A stretch of 17,564 nt of DNA from CAILKP01 sp038231815 (GTDB taxonomy: Bacteria > Planctomycetota > Phycisphaerae > Phycisphaerales > UBA1924). The notes under the pieces were generated by a model. That model made no database searches. It saw nothing but the letters and a program-made list of their open reading frames with translations, and had not been told where the DNA came from. The DNA is taken from positions 1 to 17,564 of the forward strand of contig JBBRKQ010000082.1 in the NCBI GenBank assembly GCA_038231815.1. The letters run 5' to 3'. The translations under genes and the position numbers were made by a program. Of the stretch, positions 1 through 7,020 are shown in pieces (the first letter of the stretch is position 1; every line of letters begins with the position of its first letter).

Positions 1-156
1 CTGATGGGCAAGCTCGTTTGGGCCCAACGGCTTTCGGGTGCTGGCGAAAATACGCAGTTGGTCACCGGGGCCGGGCGCGGCTTCGCGGAGGTCGGCCAGA
101 AATCGGGCAACGCCGTTAATGTCGGTCAGGGTGTCGGTGAAAAGAGCCAGTCTCAT
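1..156 (-). CDS. Glycosyltransferase, family-4-like, N-terminal fragment (runs off left edge)
   Basis: The minus strand reads open from an ATG at 156 to base 1, giving 52 residues. They begin MRLALFTDTLTDINGVARFL, followed by a probable helix (ADLREAA) and a second beta-strand (QLRIFAS). An opening beta-strand then T-D-x-x-x-D-x-N-G-V-A-R is the usual N-terminus of GT-B fold, family 4 glycosyltransferases, which move a sugar from a nucleotide-sugar donor onto a lipid or glycan acceptor. This is a family-level call: the donor-binding C-terminal domain lies outside the window. No clear Shine-Dalgarno precedes the ATG. The AT-rich patch near 391-420 could supply its promoter with a long leader. 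It is short because the window cuts it, not because it is broken. Confidence 0.72.
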   Translation of the reverse strand, partial: MRLALFTDTLTDINGVARFLADLREAAPGPGDQLRIFASTRKPLGPNELAHQ

Positions 157-392
157 ACGGACCACACTTGGCGGCGGGACAACGCGCTTCGCCGCCCGTC
201 ACCGGTGGCTGGGATGCAACGAGCTGCGAACGTTGCGGGCCAAAGTAGACACGTGCGGGTGGAGACGGCATCGGTGGGCGTGCGTTTGACGGAGAAAAGC
301 GGGGGCGATGAACAGCCCGGACGAGGTTTCTGGACGCTTGCGAGTCTGTCGCGTTGGAGCAAGGCTTGTGGCAATTTGGGACGGGCCAGAAG

Positions 393-402
393 ATTATATA
401 AT
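393..402. promoter_or_regulatory. Palindromic -10-like element in AT-rich island
   Basis: ATTATATAAT is a perfect 10-bp palindrome that contains TATAAT on both strands (397-402 on +, 398-393 on -). It sits in the most AT-rich stretch of the window. No good -35 hexamer is visible at standard spacing on either strand. It could serve a rightward RNA ending at the 515-560 terminator, the leftward glycosyltransferase gene, or both. Inference only. Confidence 0.35.
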
Positions 403-408
403 TTGCAT

Positions 409-560
409 ATAAATATTGTTGAAATTTCTGAAGTTGATTGTCAGCAGTCCGGGCTTCGGCTAAACTGTTACATCAGCGGACGAAGCTGTAATCAATCCTG
501 ACCCCTCCCCCCTGGCCGCCGGTTGTCCTATGGATGACCGGCGGCTTTCTTTTTGATTTT
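409..560 (+). ncRNA. Candidate small RNA (about 150 nt) ending at an orphan terminator
   Basis: A rightward transcript starting about 7 nt after the TATAAT at 397-402 would end at the intrinsic terminator after about 150 nt. The body is not convincingly coding, and it has a further inverted repeat (GCTTCG 453-458 / CGAAGC 481-486, with GCT 459-461 / AGC 475-477 inside). Neighbouring genes on both sides run leftward, so the terminator has no other obvious client. I do not recognise an RNA family. Alternatives are a terminator that blocks antisense transcription into the kinase gene, or one left over from a lost gene. Confidence 0.3.
515..560 (+). terminator. Strong rho-independent terminator, rightward
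   Basis: GCCGCCGGT (515-523) pairs perfectly with ACCGGCGGC (537-545). The stem continues inward through two G-U pairs and three Watson-Crick pairs (524-528 with 532-536) to a TAT loop, about 14 pairs in all. TTTCTTTTTGATTTTT follows at once (546-561). On the minus strand the hairpin is followed by a G-rich stretch, so it terminates rightward only. Confidence 0.85.
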
Positions 561-668
561 TATGACGCATCGCCGGCTGCTGAAACGGGGATTCCATCCC
601 GAAAACAAGGCTTTCATGCGGGGTATCGGGCGGCCTCTGGAGATTCCGCGGGTCGCCTGTCCGGACGC

Positions 669-3596
669 TTAGCGGGGCCCGGTTGCTGCTCGGAATGAGG
701 CGAGCGTGGCGTACTTTGCCGCACGATCGGGGTATCCGGCGCGGGAGAGCGATTGAAACGCATTTGTCAAAACCTCGTTGATTCTGGGGCTGTTTTCCCC
801 CACATAATCCACCGCTGCCAACACAGCCTGAGTAAACGCTAGATCGCCTTCGGCGGCTCGACCGTTGGCAAGAAGGGCATCGCCCAGCAGCCGCCGCATT
901 CCGATTCGAAATGCACTGTTGTTGGCTTCTGCCAGTGCGACGCCGTCCTGAGCGACTTGGAGGGCGGGAGCATTTTGGCCTGCCAAGAGCAGTACTCGGC
1001 CGTAGCGACGAGATGCGGTCAGGGTGTTGTCAAGGTTGGTTGGTCCGAGTGAGCTTTCAATGGCTTGTGCGCGTTCGGCAAGTGCGACTGCCTCGGTGAG
1101 CATGCCAGCATCGGCAAAGGCCTCGGCGGTTGTGCCCAGCGTGGTGCGAGCGACGATGTTTGTTTCGCCCAGAGCAATGATGGCGATGTCAAGACATCGC
1201 ATGTACGCCGCAGCGGCCTCGGCGTCTCTGTGCTGACCGGCCAGTGACTTTGCCAGCAGCCGTTGTACCTCTGAAGCTTGCACGCTGTCGGGGGCGAAGA
1301 GGCGATCGGCCAAGGCCTTGTGCTCAAGCATCAGTCGCTCGGCTTCTTGGAAGCGTGACTGATCGAGGTACGCGTATGCGAGTTTGATTCGGATTTCATG
1401 GTTGCGCGGATGATCTAAGCCGAGCAGTTGCACGTTCTTTGCCAAGGCCTGCTCGAGAATCGGCGCACGCTGGCTCAGGTCGGTCGAGCCGCGGAGCAGG
1501 TCGGACTTCAGGATGAGCGCGCTGACGGCGAGTTCGGACTGATCATTCTCGAGCGGTGAAAGCCGGTCGAGCAAGGCTCTGGCATCTGCAAGATCGGTCA
1601 TGTATCGCTCTGCGTTTGCCAGTGCCAATAGGGCCCTGATTCGCACCGGCGAATTCGCGGCGAAGTTTGCCTCGGCAATGCGGAGAGCTCGCCGGGCCAG
1701 ATTCTGCTGGGTGGAGTGCTGACCGGTGAATTCCAGCGAAGCCGCGTAGCCGATGAGCACCTCGACAAGCTGTGGTGCATCGCTTCCGAACAATTTTTCT
1801 GCGAGCGCGAGCGTGTCGGCATAGAGGTCTCTGGAGCGCTGGTTCTCACCAATTTTGAGCCAAACATCCGCCAGGGTGGTCTGCACGATGATGCGGGTTT
1901 GATCATCATCGCCAAACTGCTGGGGGATGCGGTTTGTTGCGTTCTCGGCGATTTCCCGCACGGTGATCTCGCGGCTGCGAGTGACCTCCGGACGCAGCGA
2001 GCCGAACATGTCATCAACCAGAAATCGGGTGACTTTTTCTGCCCGGCCGGCTTGCCGCTTGGCTTCACTGGCCGAGGCTACGGCCGAGGCACGCTCGCGA
2101 CCGGCGTGGTACAGCGCAACGCCGGTGCCGGCAAGCCCGGCGAGCAGCGTTGCCAGCACGGCAAGTGCGGCGATGGCGAGTCCGCGATGGCGACGGAGCC
2201 ATTTGCTTGCTGCGTACGAGGCTGTGAGCGGTCCGGCTTCGACGGGGCGATGGTCGATCCAGCGCTGGAGATCATCGGCCACGGCGGCTGCGGTCTGGTA
2301 TCTTCGCTGCGGCTCTTTGGCGAGGCAGCGCTGCACGATCCAGTCAAGCTCGCCGCGGAGCTGTGATTTGAGGGTGCCCAGCGTGACGCGGCGCTGAATT
2401 GCAATGCTGTCAGCATCGAGCAGCCCTGACAATCTTGCGCTGGGGCGTGGTGGGTCGTTGGTCCGCACGACCTCGTGGAGTCGCTCGAGTGACAAGCTTC
2501 GGAGCATGACAGGGTCGAACGGTGTTGTGCCGCACAGCATCTCGTAGAGCAGAGTGCCAAGGCCGTAGACATCGGTGCGGACATCGGCCGTGGCGGCGTT
2601 GTCAAGCTGTTCCGGCGCCATGTACTCGGGAGTGCCGATCAGTTGCCACTGCTCGGTATGCACCCGTGAAAGCGTGCCGGGGCGCACGGCTTTGGCGATG
2701 CCGAAGTCAATCATCTTGGCGCGTGCGACGCCATCGACCTCGGTGACAAGCACGTTGCTGGGCTTGATGTCGCGGTGGATCACACCCTTGCCGTGGGCGT
2801 GCTGGAGGGCCCGGCAGACTTCGATTGCAAGTTCGATACGCTGGCGTACGGGCAACTGCTTGCGGTTGCAGTAGCTGGTGATTACCTCGGCCTTAGTGCC
2901 AGCGGGGCTTGCACCATCGGCCAGCTCCGAGGCGGCATCGTTTTTGCCAGCTGCCTGCGCGACAAGCTCCATGACTACAAATGGTCGGCCGCTGGGGGTG
3001 CTGCCAGCGTCAAGCACCTTGGCGATGCCGGGGTGATCCATGAGCGCCAAGGCTTCCTGTTCAGCACGAAAGCGCGACACGACCGAGCGGGTGTCCATAC
3101 CTGGCTTCAGCAGCTTCAAAGCGACCTGCCGTTTGACTGGCTCGCTTTGCTGAGCCCGATATACCACACCAAAGCCACCCTCACCCAGCACCTCCAACAG
3201 CGTGTACTTACCAAAGACAGTGCCCGGCCCCTCCAAGCTCCAGAGGCTATCAGCTCCCTCCATCCTGGGATCAAGCTGATCGGGTTCGCGCCCGGTGGCC
3301 AGCGCGGCCGATGCATTGAGTTTTCCGAGTGCCGTGCCCCTGGGTTCTGCAAGAAGGTCGGCATTGACAATCGCTGCGCGGAGCAACCCCAGTACTGCCG
3401 CTGCAATCTCGGGGTGTTTGGCGGCAGTGTCGCGGACGAAGGTTTCGCGCTGTGCTTCGGGCAGCTCGATGGCGTCTGCGAAAAGGTCCTTGATGTTTAG
3501 GTTGCTGGCGGACATAGCGGGTACGCAGGACTGAAGCTGGCCATCGGTGCATCGCACACGCTCATCTAGAGAAACCGGGAACGACCCGATTCTCAT
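669..3596 (-). CDS. Transmembrane Ser/Thr protein kinase with C-terminal TPR repeats
   Basis: 975 residues if started at 3596. The Hanks-type kinase domain has the Gly loop GEGGFGVVY (138-146), VALK lysine K161, HRDIKPSN (274-281), DFG (297-299) and APE (327-329), so all catalytic residues are present. A hydrophobic segment at about 470-497 is the single membrane span. The remaining ~450 residues are Ala/Leu-rich helical pairs of TPR type, for protein binding. An unusual Ala/Gly-rich insert of about 25 residues (213-237) separates the hinge (VVMELV) from the next helix. The ATG at 3596 lies 3 nt after the upstream sigma factor's stop, implying translational coupling; M28 (3515) is an alternative start. 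Planctomycete kinases of this build are commonly paired with such sigma factors, so it probably controls, or is controlled with, its neighbour. Its signal is unknown. Confidence 0.93.
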   Translation of the reverse strand: MRIGSFPVSLDERVRCTDGQLQSCVPAMSASNLNIKDLFADAIELPEAQRETFVRDTAAKHPEIAAAVLGLLRAAIVNADLLAEPRGTALGKLNASAALATGREPDQLDPRMEGADSLWSLEGPGTVFGKYTLLEVLGEGGFGVVYRAQQSEPVKRQVALKLLKPGMDTRSVVSRFRAEQEALALMDHPGIAKVLDAGSTPSGRPFVVMELVAQAAGKNDAASELADGASPAGTKAEVITSYCNRKQLPVRQRIELAIEVCRALQHAHGKGVIHRDIKPSNVLVTEVDGVARAKMIDFGIAKAVRPGTLSRVHTEQWQLIGTPEYMAPEQLDNAATADVRTDVYGLGTLLYEMLCGTTPFDPVMLRSLSLERLHEVVRTNDPPRPSARLSGLLDADSIAIQRRVTLGTLKSQLRGELDWIVQRCLAKEPQRRYQTAAAVADDLQRWIDHRPVEAGPLTASYAASKWLRRHRGLAIAALAVLATLLAGLAGTGVALYHAGRERASAVASASEAKRQAGRAEKVTRFLVDDMFGSLRPEVTRSREITVREIAENATNRIPQQFGDDDQTRIIVQTTLADVWLKIGENQRSRDLYADTLALAEKLFGSDAPQLVEVLIGYAASLEFTGQHSTQQNLARRALRIAEANFAANSPVRIRALLALANAERYMTDLADARALLDRLSPLENDQSELAVSALILKSDLLRGSTDLSQRAPILEQALAKNVQLLGLDHPRNHEIRIKLAYAYLDQSRFQEAERLMLEHKALADRLFAPDSVQASEVQRLLAKSLAGQHRDAEAAAAYMRCLDIAIIALGETNIVARTTLGTTAEAFADAGMLTEAVALAERAQAIESSLGPTNLDNTLTASRRYGRVLLLAGQNAPALQVAQDGVALAEANNSAFRIGMRRLLGDALLANGRAAEGDLAFTQAVLAAVDYVGENSPRINEVLTNAFQSLSRAGYPDRAAKYATLASFRAATGPR

Positions 3597-3599
3597 GTT

Positions 3600-4310
3600 T
3601 TACCCGCCGCCGGAACTCTTCGGCGGCTCATCGTCGCTGGGGTTGTGATCGGTCAGGTCCTTGGCCAGCCACGCGCGGGCGAAGGCCCAGTCGCGGCTGA
3701 CCGAGCGAACGGTCACACCCAGCATTTCAGCGACCGCTTCGAGTTCTAGACCTGCGTAGAACCGCAGGCGGACGACTGAAGCGGCGCGCTCATCCTCAGC
3801 CTCTAAGCGGCAGATGGCTTCATCGATGGACAGGAGTGCATCAAGATCTTCAGGTTTTGCTAAATCAATTCCTTCCAGGCTTACTCGCTTCCAGGAACCG
3901 TCGCCGCCGCGTTTGGCGCCGCGCCGGGACCGGGCGTAATCAATGAGCACCCGGCGCATGGCCTGGGCGGCGGTTCTGAAGAAATGGGCTCGGTCGTTGA
4001 ACTGAGGCGCCTCGGATTCGGCTGCGAAGATCTTGGCGTAAACCTCGTGCACGAGGCCGGTTGCGCCCAAGGTGTGGCCGGTGCGTTCGCCGGTCATTTT
4101 CTGGCGGGCGAGGCTGTGAAGCTGCGCGTAGACAGCGTCTAAAAGCTCACTATCAGCCCCGGTTTTACCGGCGGCCACATCGCGCAGGAGCATGGTGACT
4201 GCCACCCGATTGGTCGGGGGAGCAGGAGCAGCAGGAGCCGCCGAAGCAGCGGGGGTGAGAGGGCCCTTCTGGTCGCTGGCGGACGCGGGATTGGGGGGTA
4301 CATCAGGCAA
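3600..4310 (-). CDS. ECF RNA polymerase sigma factor (Sigma70_ECF / TIGR02999-like), kinase-linked
   Basis: Up to 236 residues. The sigma-2 region carries GLVHEVYAKIF and then FFRTAAQAMRRVLIDYAR with a basic RRGAKRGG stretch. Sigma-4 carries VVRLRFYAGLELEAVAEMLG followed by the helix-turn-helix recognition part VRSVSRDWAFARAWL. These are signatures of the Sigma70_ECF family found in planctomycetes and acidobacteria. It directs RNA polymerase to its own promoter set. Members next to a Ser/Thr kinase, with no anti-sigma gene, are thought to be switched by phosphorylation; that is known for related kinase-linked ECF factors and only inferred here. The N-terminus is Pro/Ala-rich and the farthest start is a TTG at 4310 with no clear Shine-Dalgarno. 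An in-frame TGA lies just upstream, so the true start may be a later GTG or ATG. Confidence 0.9.
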   Translation of the reverse strand: MPDVPPNPASASDQKGPLTPAASAAPAAPAPPTNRVAVTMLLRDVAAGKTGADSELLDAVYAQLHSLARQKMTGERTGHTLGATGLVHEVYAKIFAAESEAPQFNDRAHFFRTAAQAMRRVLIDYARSRRGAKRGGDGSWKRVSLEGIDLAKPEDLDALLSIDEAICRLEAEDERAASVVRLRFYAGLELEAVAEMLGVTVRSVSRDWAFARAWLAKDLTDHNPSDDEPPKSSGGG

Positions 4311-4659
4311 ATCAGGATTCTTCAGCGGTCACTGGCGGTTTGGAAGTGGGTGGGGAGTTTGGGCGGAATTGAGGGAGAAACTCCGGTAGCATGGTACGGG
4401 TTGTCGCCGCGTGTTTAGGTCTGGGTCGGGCCGGTTCGGGCTGGGTCAGGCTGGGTCAGGCTGGTTCGGGCTGGTCTTGGCCATGCAATGGGCGGTCGGG
4501 TGCCACTGGCCAGCGGTGCGGGCTTTGGTTTGGGTGATCAGATTTCCCCTTTTCGATGGGTCGTGAAGCGTGACGGGTTGAAATAGACCACGAGTTTGCC
4601 ACCGCGGCACACAAAGCGCGGGAAGAGCGGGGCTGGGTGGCCCTAAACTTCATTTCACT
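4311..4659. other. Divergent intergenic region with 10-bp tandem repeats
   Basis: It lies between the leftward sigma-kinase operon and the rightward lipoprotein gene and must hold promoters for both. No clear -35/-10 pair is visible. The only obvious structure is the decamer repeat array at 4421-4480. No coding frame here is convincing. Confidence 0.5.
4421..4480. repeat. Six imperfect 10-bp direct repeats
   Basis: Consecutive units read CTGGGTCGGG, CCGGTTCGGG, CTGGGTCAGG, CTGGGTCAGG, CTGGTTCGGG and CTGGTCTTGG. The consensus is CTGGKTCRGG, with the last unit most diverged. The period is close to one helical turn, so any protein bound to each unit would sit on one face. The array begins about 110 bp upstream of the sigma factor start. 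Confidence 0.8.
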
Positions 4660-5343
4660 ATGGTTATAACCCCGAATCGGTTTAGCCCCGTCCCTGCTTC
4701 TTGCCCAACCTGCCATGCTGGCCGCGATGGCCGTGGTGGACGATTTGGGGTTTGGTCGTACCGGGCGTTGGTGGCCGTGCTGGCGGCGGGCACGTGTGGC
4801 GTGCTGGCTGGGTGCCCCGGGGGCGGCTTTTCAACATGGCCGCCAGCGGACGAAACTAGAGTGAATGGTGGGAGCACATCGAGCAATGACATCAACCGGC
4901 CGCCGGTGCTGCAGGTTGTGGGCACTGCTGTGAACTATGCCTGTCGGCGTTTTCCGCCGATTGCCAACGCGAACCCAGAGGATGTACCGACGGAGCCGTT
5001 TGCGATTAACTTGCCTCCGGGCACGACGTATCGCGCTGCGCGGGAGATTTGCGACTTTGTGCACCCGCTGTGCCGACCGCTGACGGAGGAGACACGCAAT
5101 CTGCCGATTTACCACATTGCGCGGATCAACGTGCGTGGGAGCGATTCTGAGGTGCTGGTGCAGGTGCCGGTGGTGGGGATGATCTCACCGGAAGGTGGTA
5201 ATTTGTACAAAGGTGTGCGGATTGTGATGCGCTCGGGCACACAGAACTGGCGCGTGATGGGCCACAGCAGCTTCCCGGTGGCGGTGCTTGATGTTCCGGA
5301 GCTGAATGTGCTCGAGGCGGTGCCGCTGAATCAGGAGGAGTGA
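4660..5343 (+). CDS. Putative lipoprotein of unknown function
   Basis: 227 residues from the only in-frame ATG. After a long polar, Arg-rich start comes a hydrophobic stretch (about 35-50) ending in LAGC (49-52), a good lipobox with Cys52 as the lipidated residue. The mature part starts CPGGG and has a Gly/Ser/Asn-rich linker. A compact region with Cys in NYACRRFPP and in REICDFVHPLCRP follows, then beta-rich sequence ending in VPELNVLEAVPL. I do not recognise the family. The n-region of the signal peptide is unusually long, so translation might start at a later GTG or TTG; no Shine-Dalgarno is visible before 4660. It is transcribed away from the sigma-kinase pair and has no operon partner. 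Confidence 0.65.
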   Translation: MVITPNRFSPVPASCPTCHAGRDGRGGRFGVWSYRALVAVLAAGTCGVLAGCPGGGFSTWPPADETRVNGGSTSSNDINRPPVLQVVGTAVNYACRRFPPIANANPEDVPTEPFAINLPPGTTYRAAREICDFVHPLCRPLTEETRNLPIYHIARINVRGSDSEVLVQVPVVGMISPEGGNLYKGVRIVMRSGTQNWRVMGHSSFPVAVLDVPELNVLEAVPLNQEE

Positions 5344-5920
5344 GGGGAAGTGAGGCTGGCCGAGTGCACGAAGTTGGCTGCTGCTGAGTGCGGGAAAGTT
5401 GCTGCGTGTTTTGGATTGATTCGTGCTTGCGCGGAGTAAGAATGTGGAACGGGAAGTGCGGGCAGTGAGGCGAAAATTGAGGCGAAGCCTGACCCGCAGG
5501 CAAGCGATGGTTGACCATCACCGGCCCAACTGCGCAGGCCGCCGTTTGCTCGAGGTTGACGCTGAAGATTGAAAGCCAAGAGACCTCCGCCTGATGGTCT
5601 GGCACTGAAGATCTGGCACGGAATGAGGTTCCGTGCTGTTGTTCTTGATTATGACGAAAGCACAGGGTTCGTGCGTTGGTCCAAGCCTGCGAGGTCGAGA
5701 AAGTGGTGAGGCACCAGCTGCGATGATGGTTGCTCAGCATTTGAATGGATGATGGCAACGGGACCGACGGACCTGCGCGATTCGTATGAGGTGCAGAGCA
5801 GCGGTTGTCTAGAGCAGCGGTTGTTTAGAGCAGTGGGGGACACCGCGAACCCTTGCGGTGCGCGTGGCGTAGCGTGATTTAATCGTCGCTGTCTCGCCGC
5901 AGTCGGTGTTATTGGCCCAA
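5344..5920. other. Intergenic region before the second sigma factor
   Basis: No convincing gene. It holds a short duplicated octamer (TCTGGCAC at 5598 and 5612), the 16-bp tandem repeat at 5795-5840, a hairpin CACCGC (5841-5846) / GCGGTG (5855-5860), and a weak promoter-like pair TTGCGG (5853-5858) and TTTAAT (5878-5883) with a long 19-nt spacer. I see no clear terminator for the upstream lipoprotein gene. Confidence 0.5.
5795..5840. repeat. 16-bp tandem repeat, about 2.9 copies
   Basis: AGAGCAGCGGTTGTCT (5795-5810) is followed directly by AGAGCAGCGGTTGTTT (5811-5826) and a degenerate AGAGCAGTGGGGGA (5827-5840). It ends about 80 bp before the sigma factor start and just ahead of the weak promoter-like pair, so it could be a stacked operator or a replication-slippage product. 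Confidence 0.8.
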
Positions 5921-6586
5921 ATGCTCGACCCTAACGCTCCAACTCGCTTGCCAACCGATGCCGAACCGGCAAACGTACCGTCGCGCGAATCGGACTTGCG
6001 AGAGGTGGCGGCCCGGCGGTGGATTGCTGAGCACGGTGACGTCCTTTGGAAGTTCGCCCTCGCCCGGACCAGATCGCGTGACATTGCTGAGGACATTGTT
6101 CAGGAGACGGTGCTGGCTGCGATGCAGGGCTTTGGGTCGTTTAAGGGCGGCTCATCGGAGCGAACATGGCTGCTCGGGATCGCGGCTCATAAAATATCCG
6201 ATCATTTCCGACGCCTCCGTCGGGTGCAAGCTCCCGCCGGAGGCGATACCTCGACAGAAGCGGCTTGCCAGTGCGCTACGTGCCGGGGCATGTTCAGCGA
6301 GAAGGGCACGTGGGCCTGCATCGCGGGCAAATGGCCTGAAATGAATCTGAGCGAAGCGGAGAGGCAGGAGCAGGCCCAAATCCTGCGGGCGTGCATTGAT
6401 GCGCTGCCCCCTGGCCAAGGTGAGGCGGTGTGGTTGCGGGACATTTTGCGCATTCCGGCGGGCGAAGTGTGCAAGGCAATGGGTCTGACCGATACTAATC
6501 TTTGGTCAAGAATGCACAGGGCCCGCGTGGCGCTGCGATCGTGTCTTGAAGCCAAGTTCGGCTCGCGTAAGGAAAAAGGACAGTGA
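5921..6586 (+). CDS. ECF RNA polymerase sigma factor with Cys-rich linker (TIGR02943-like)
   Basis: 221 residues from ATG 5921; a GTG at 5906 would add five. Sigma-2 is clear: the RDIAEDIVQETVLAAMQG helix, then SSERTWLLGIAAHKISDHFRR for -10 recognition and melting. Sigma-4 contains LPPGQGEAVWLRDILRIPAGEVCKAMG and ends TDTNLWSRMHRARVALRSCL, matching the TIGR02943-type family. The linker between them carries C-x-C-x2-C-x11-C (residues 116, 118, 121 and 133), a possible metal or redox site. The start has no good Shine-Dalgarno. The stop overlaps the anti-sigma start by 4 nt (GTGA), so the two are one unit and the partner very likely inhibits this factor. Additional cysteines occur in sigma-4. 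Confidence 0.93.
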   Translation: MLDPNAPTRLPTDAEPANVPSRESDLREVAARRWIAEHGDVLWKFALARTRSRDIAEDIVQETVLAAMQGFGSFKGGSSERTWLLGIAAHKISDHFRRLRRVQAPAGGDTSTEAACQCATCRGMFSEKGTWACIAGKWPEMNLSEAERQEQAQILRACIDALPPGQGEAVWLRDILRIPAGEVCKAMGLTDTNLWSRMHRARVALRSCLEAKFGSRKEKGQ

Positions 6587-6870
6587 TTCGGTTCGTTCAA
6601 GACATTTTGCGGGTCGCTGGCTTGCCCTGCCGGGAGCATGTGGCCCTGCTGAGCCGTCAGCTTGACACGCCCCTCTCCCGCGGCGAGGCCGCGGGCTTGC
6701 GGCTGCACACGTTGTACTGCGGCGGATGTCGCCGGTTTACGGAGCATTTGCGGCATTTGCAATCACTTGGCCAAACAATGGCCGAGCAGGCCGAGAACGA
6801 ACCGGGCCTCCCGGCAGATGTTCGCGCGCGACTGAACGACCGCGTGGGTCAGAACACAAAGAAAAACTAA
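6583..6870 (+). CDS. Zinc-binding anti-sigma factor (ZAS / zf-HC2-like)
   Basis: 95 residues from a GTG that overlaps the sigma stop, with AAAGGA (6575-6580) just upstream as ribosome site. H19, then 22 residues, then H42-x3-C46-x2-C49 (HTLYCGGC) is the zinc anti-sigma signature, and Cys16 lies close by. No membrane segment is present, so it acts in the cytoplasm, like RsrA or ChrR rather than a membrane-anchored anti-sigma. Expected role: bind the preceding ECF factor and release it on a signal, possibly thiol oxidation or zinc loss. The Lys/Asn-rich tail shows no second domain. The first residues (IRFVQDILRVAGLPC) fit small anti-sigma proteins that follow this sigma type. Confidence 0.85.
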   Translation: MIRFVQDILRVAGLPCREHVALLSRQLDTPLSRGEAAGLRLHTLYCGGCRRFTEHLRHLQSLGQTMAEQAENEPGLPADVRARLNDRVGQNTKKN

Positions 6871-7020
6871 ATCGGGCTGCAAGGCGGGGTCCCCGCCAGC
6901 GACTCATGTACGGGTAAGCGGTCGTCCGTCATGATGACCCAATGCCGCCTCTGTGCTGGTACAGCGCGGGCGGTATCACTCGTGCCCCGATTATTTGTTG
7001 TTTTTGCTGAGGAGAAGTTC

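Larger units (their letters stand above)
157..668. other. Intergenic region with AT-rich patch and + strand terminator
   Basis: No convincing protein gene lies here. Two things stand out: an AT-rich island at about 391-430 in otherwise GC-rich DNA, and a strong hairpin plus T-tract at 515-560 pointing rightward. A weak hairpin (GGGAT 588-592 / ATCCC 596-600) lies 69 bases beyond the kinase stop and could help end the leftward kinase transcript, but it lacks a good T-run in that direction. Confidence 0.6.

Noticed and set aside
4..501. 165-residue open frame on the + strand
   Set aside because: Composition is not protein-like, no domain is visible, and it overlaps the better supported minus-strand glycosyltransferase start and the sRNA candidate.
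1716..2366. Long + strand frames opposite the kinase gene (also 2775-3500)
   Set aside because: Shadow frames of a well-supported kinase; no motif or signal supports them.
5126..5758. 210-residue open frame on the minus strand
   Set aside because: Rich in Pro/Ser/His/Gln as expected of antisense GC-rich DNA, and it overlaps the lipoprotein gene on the other strand.
6883..6897. GGCGGGG-T-CCCCGCC palindrome after the anti-sigma stop
   Set aside because: Could be a terminator stem, but the centre leaves a strained loop and no T-run follows; chance occurrence is likely in GC-rich DNA.
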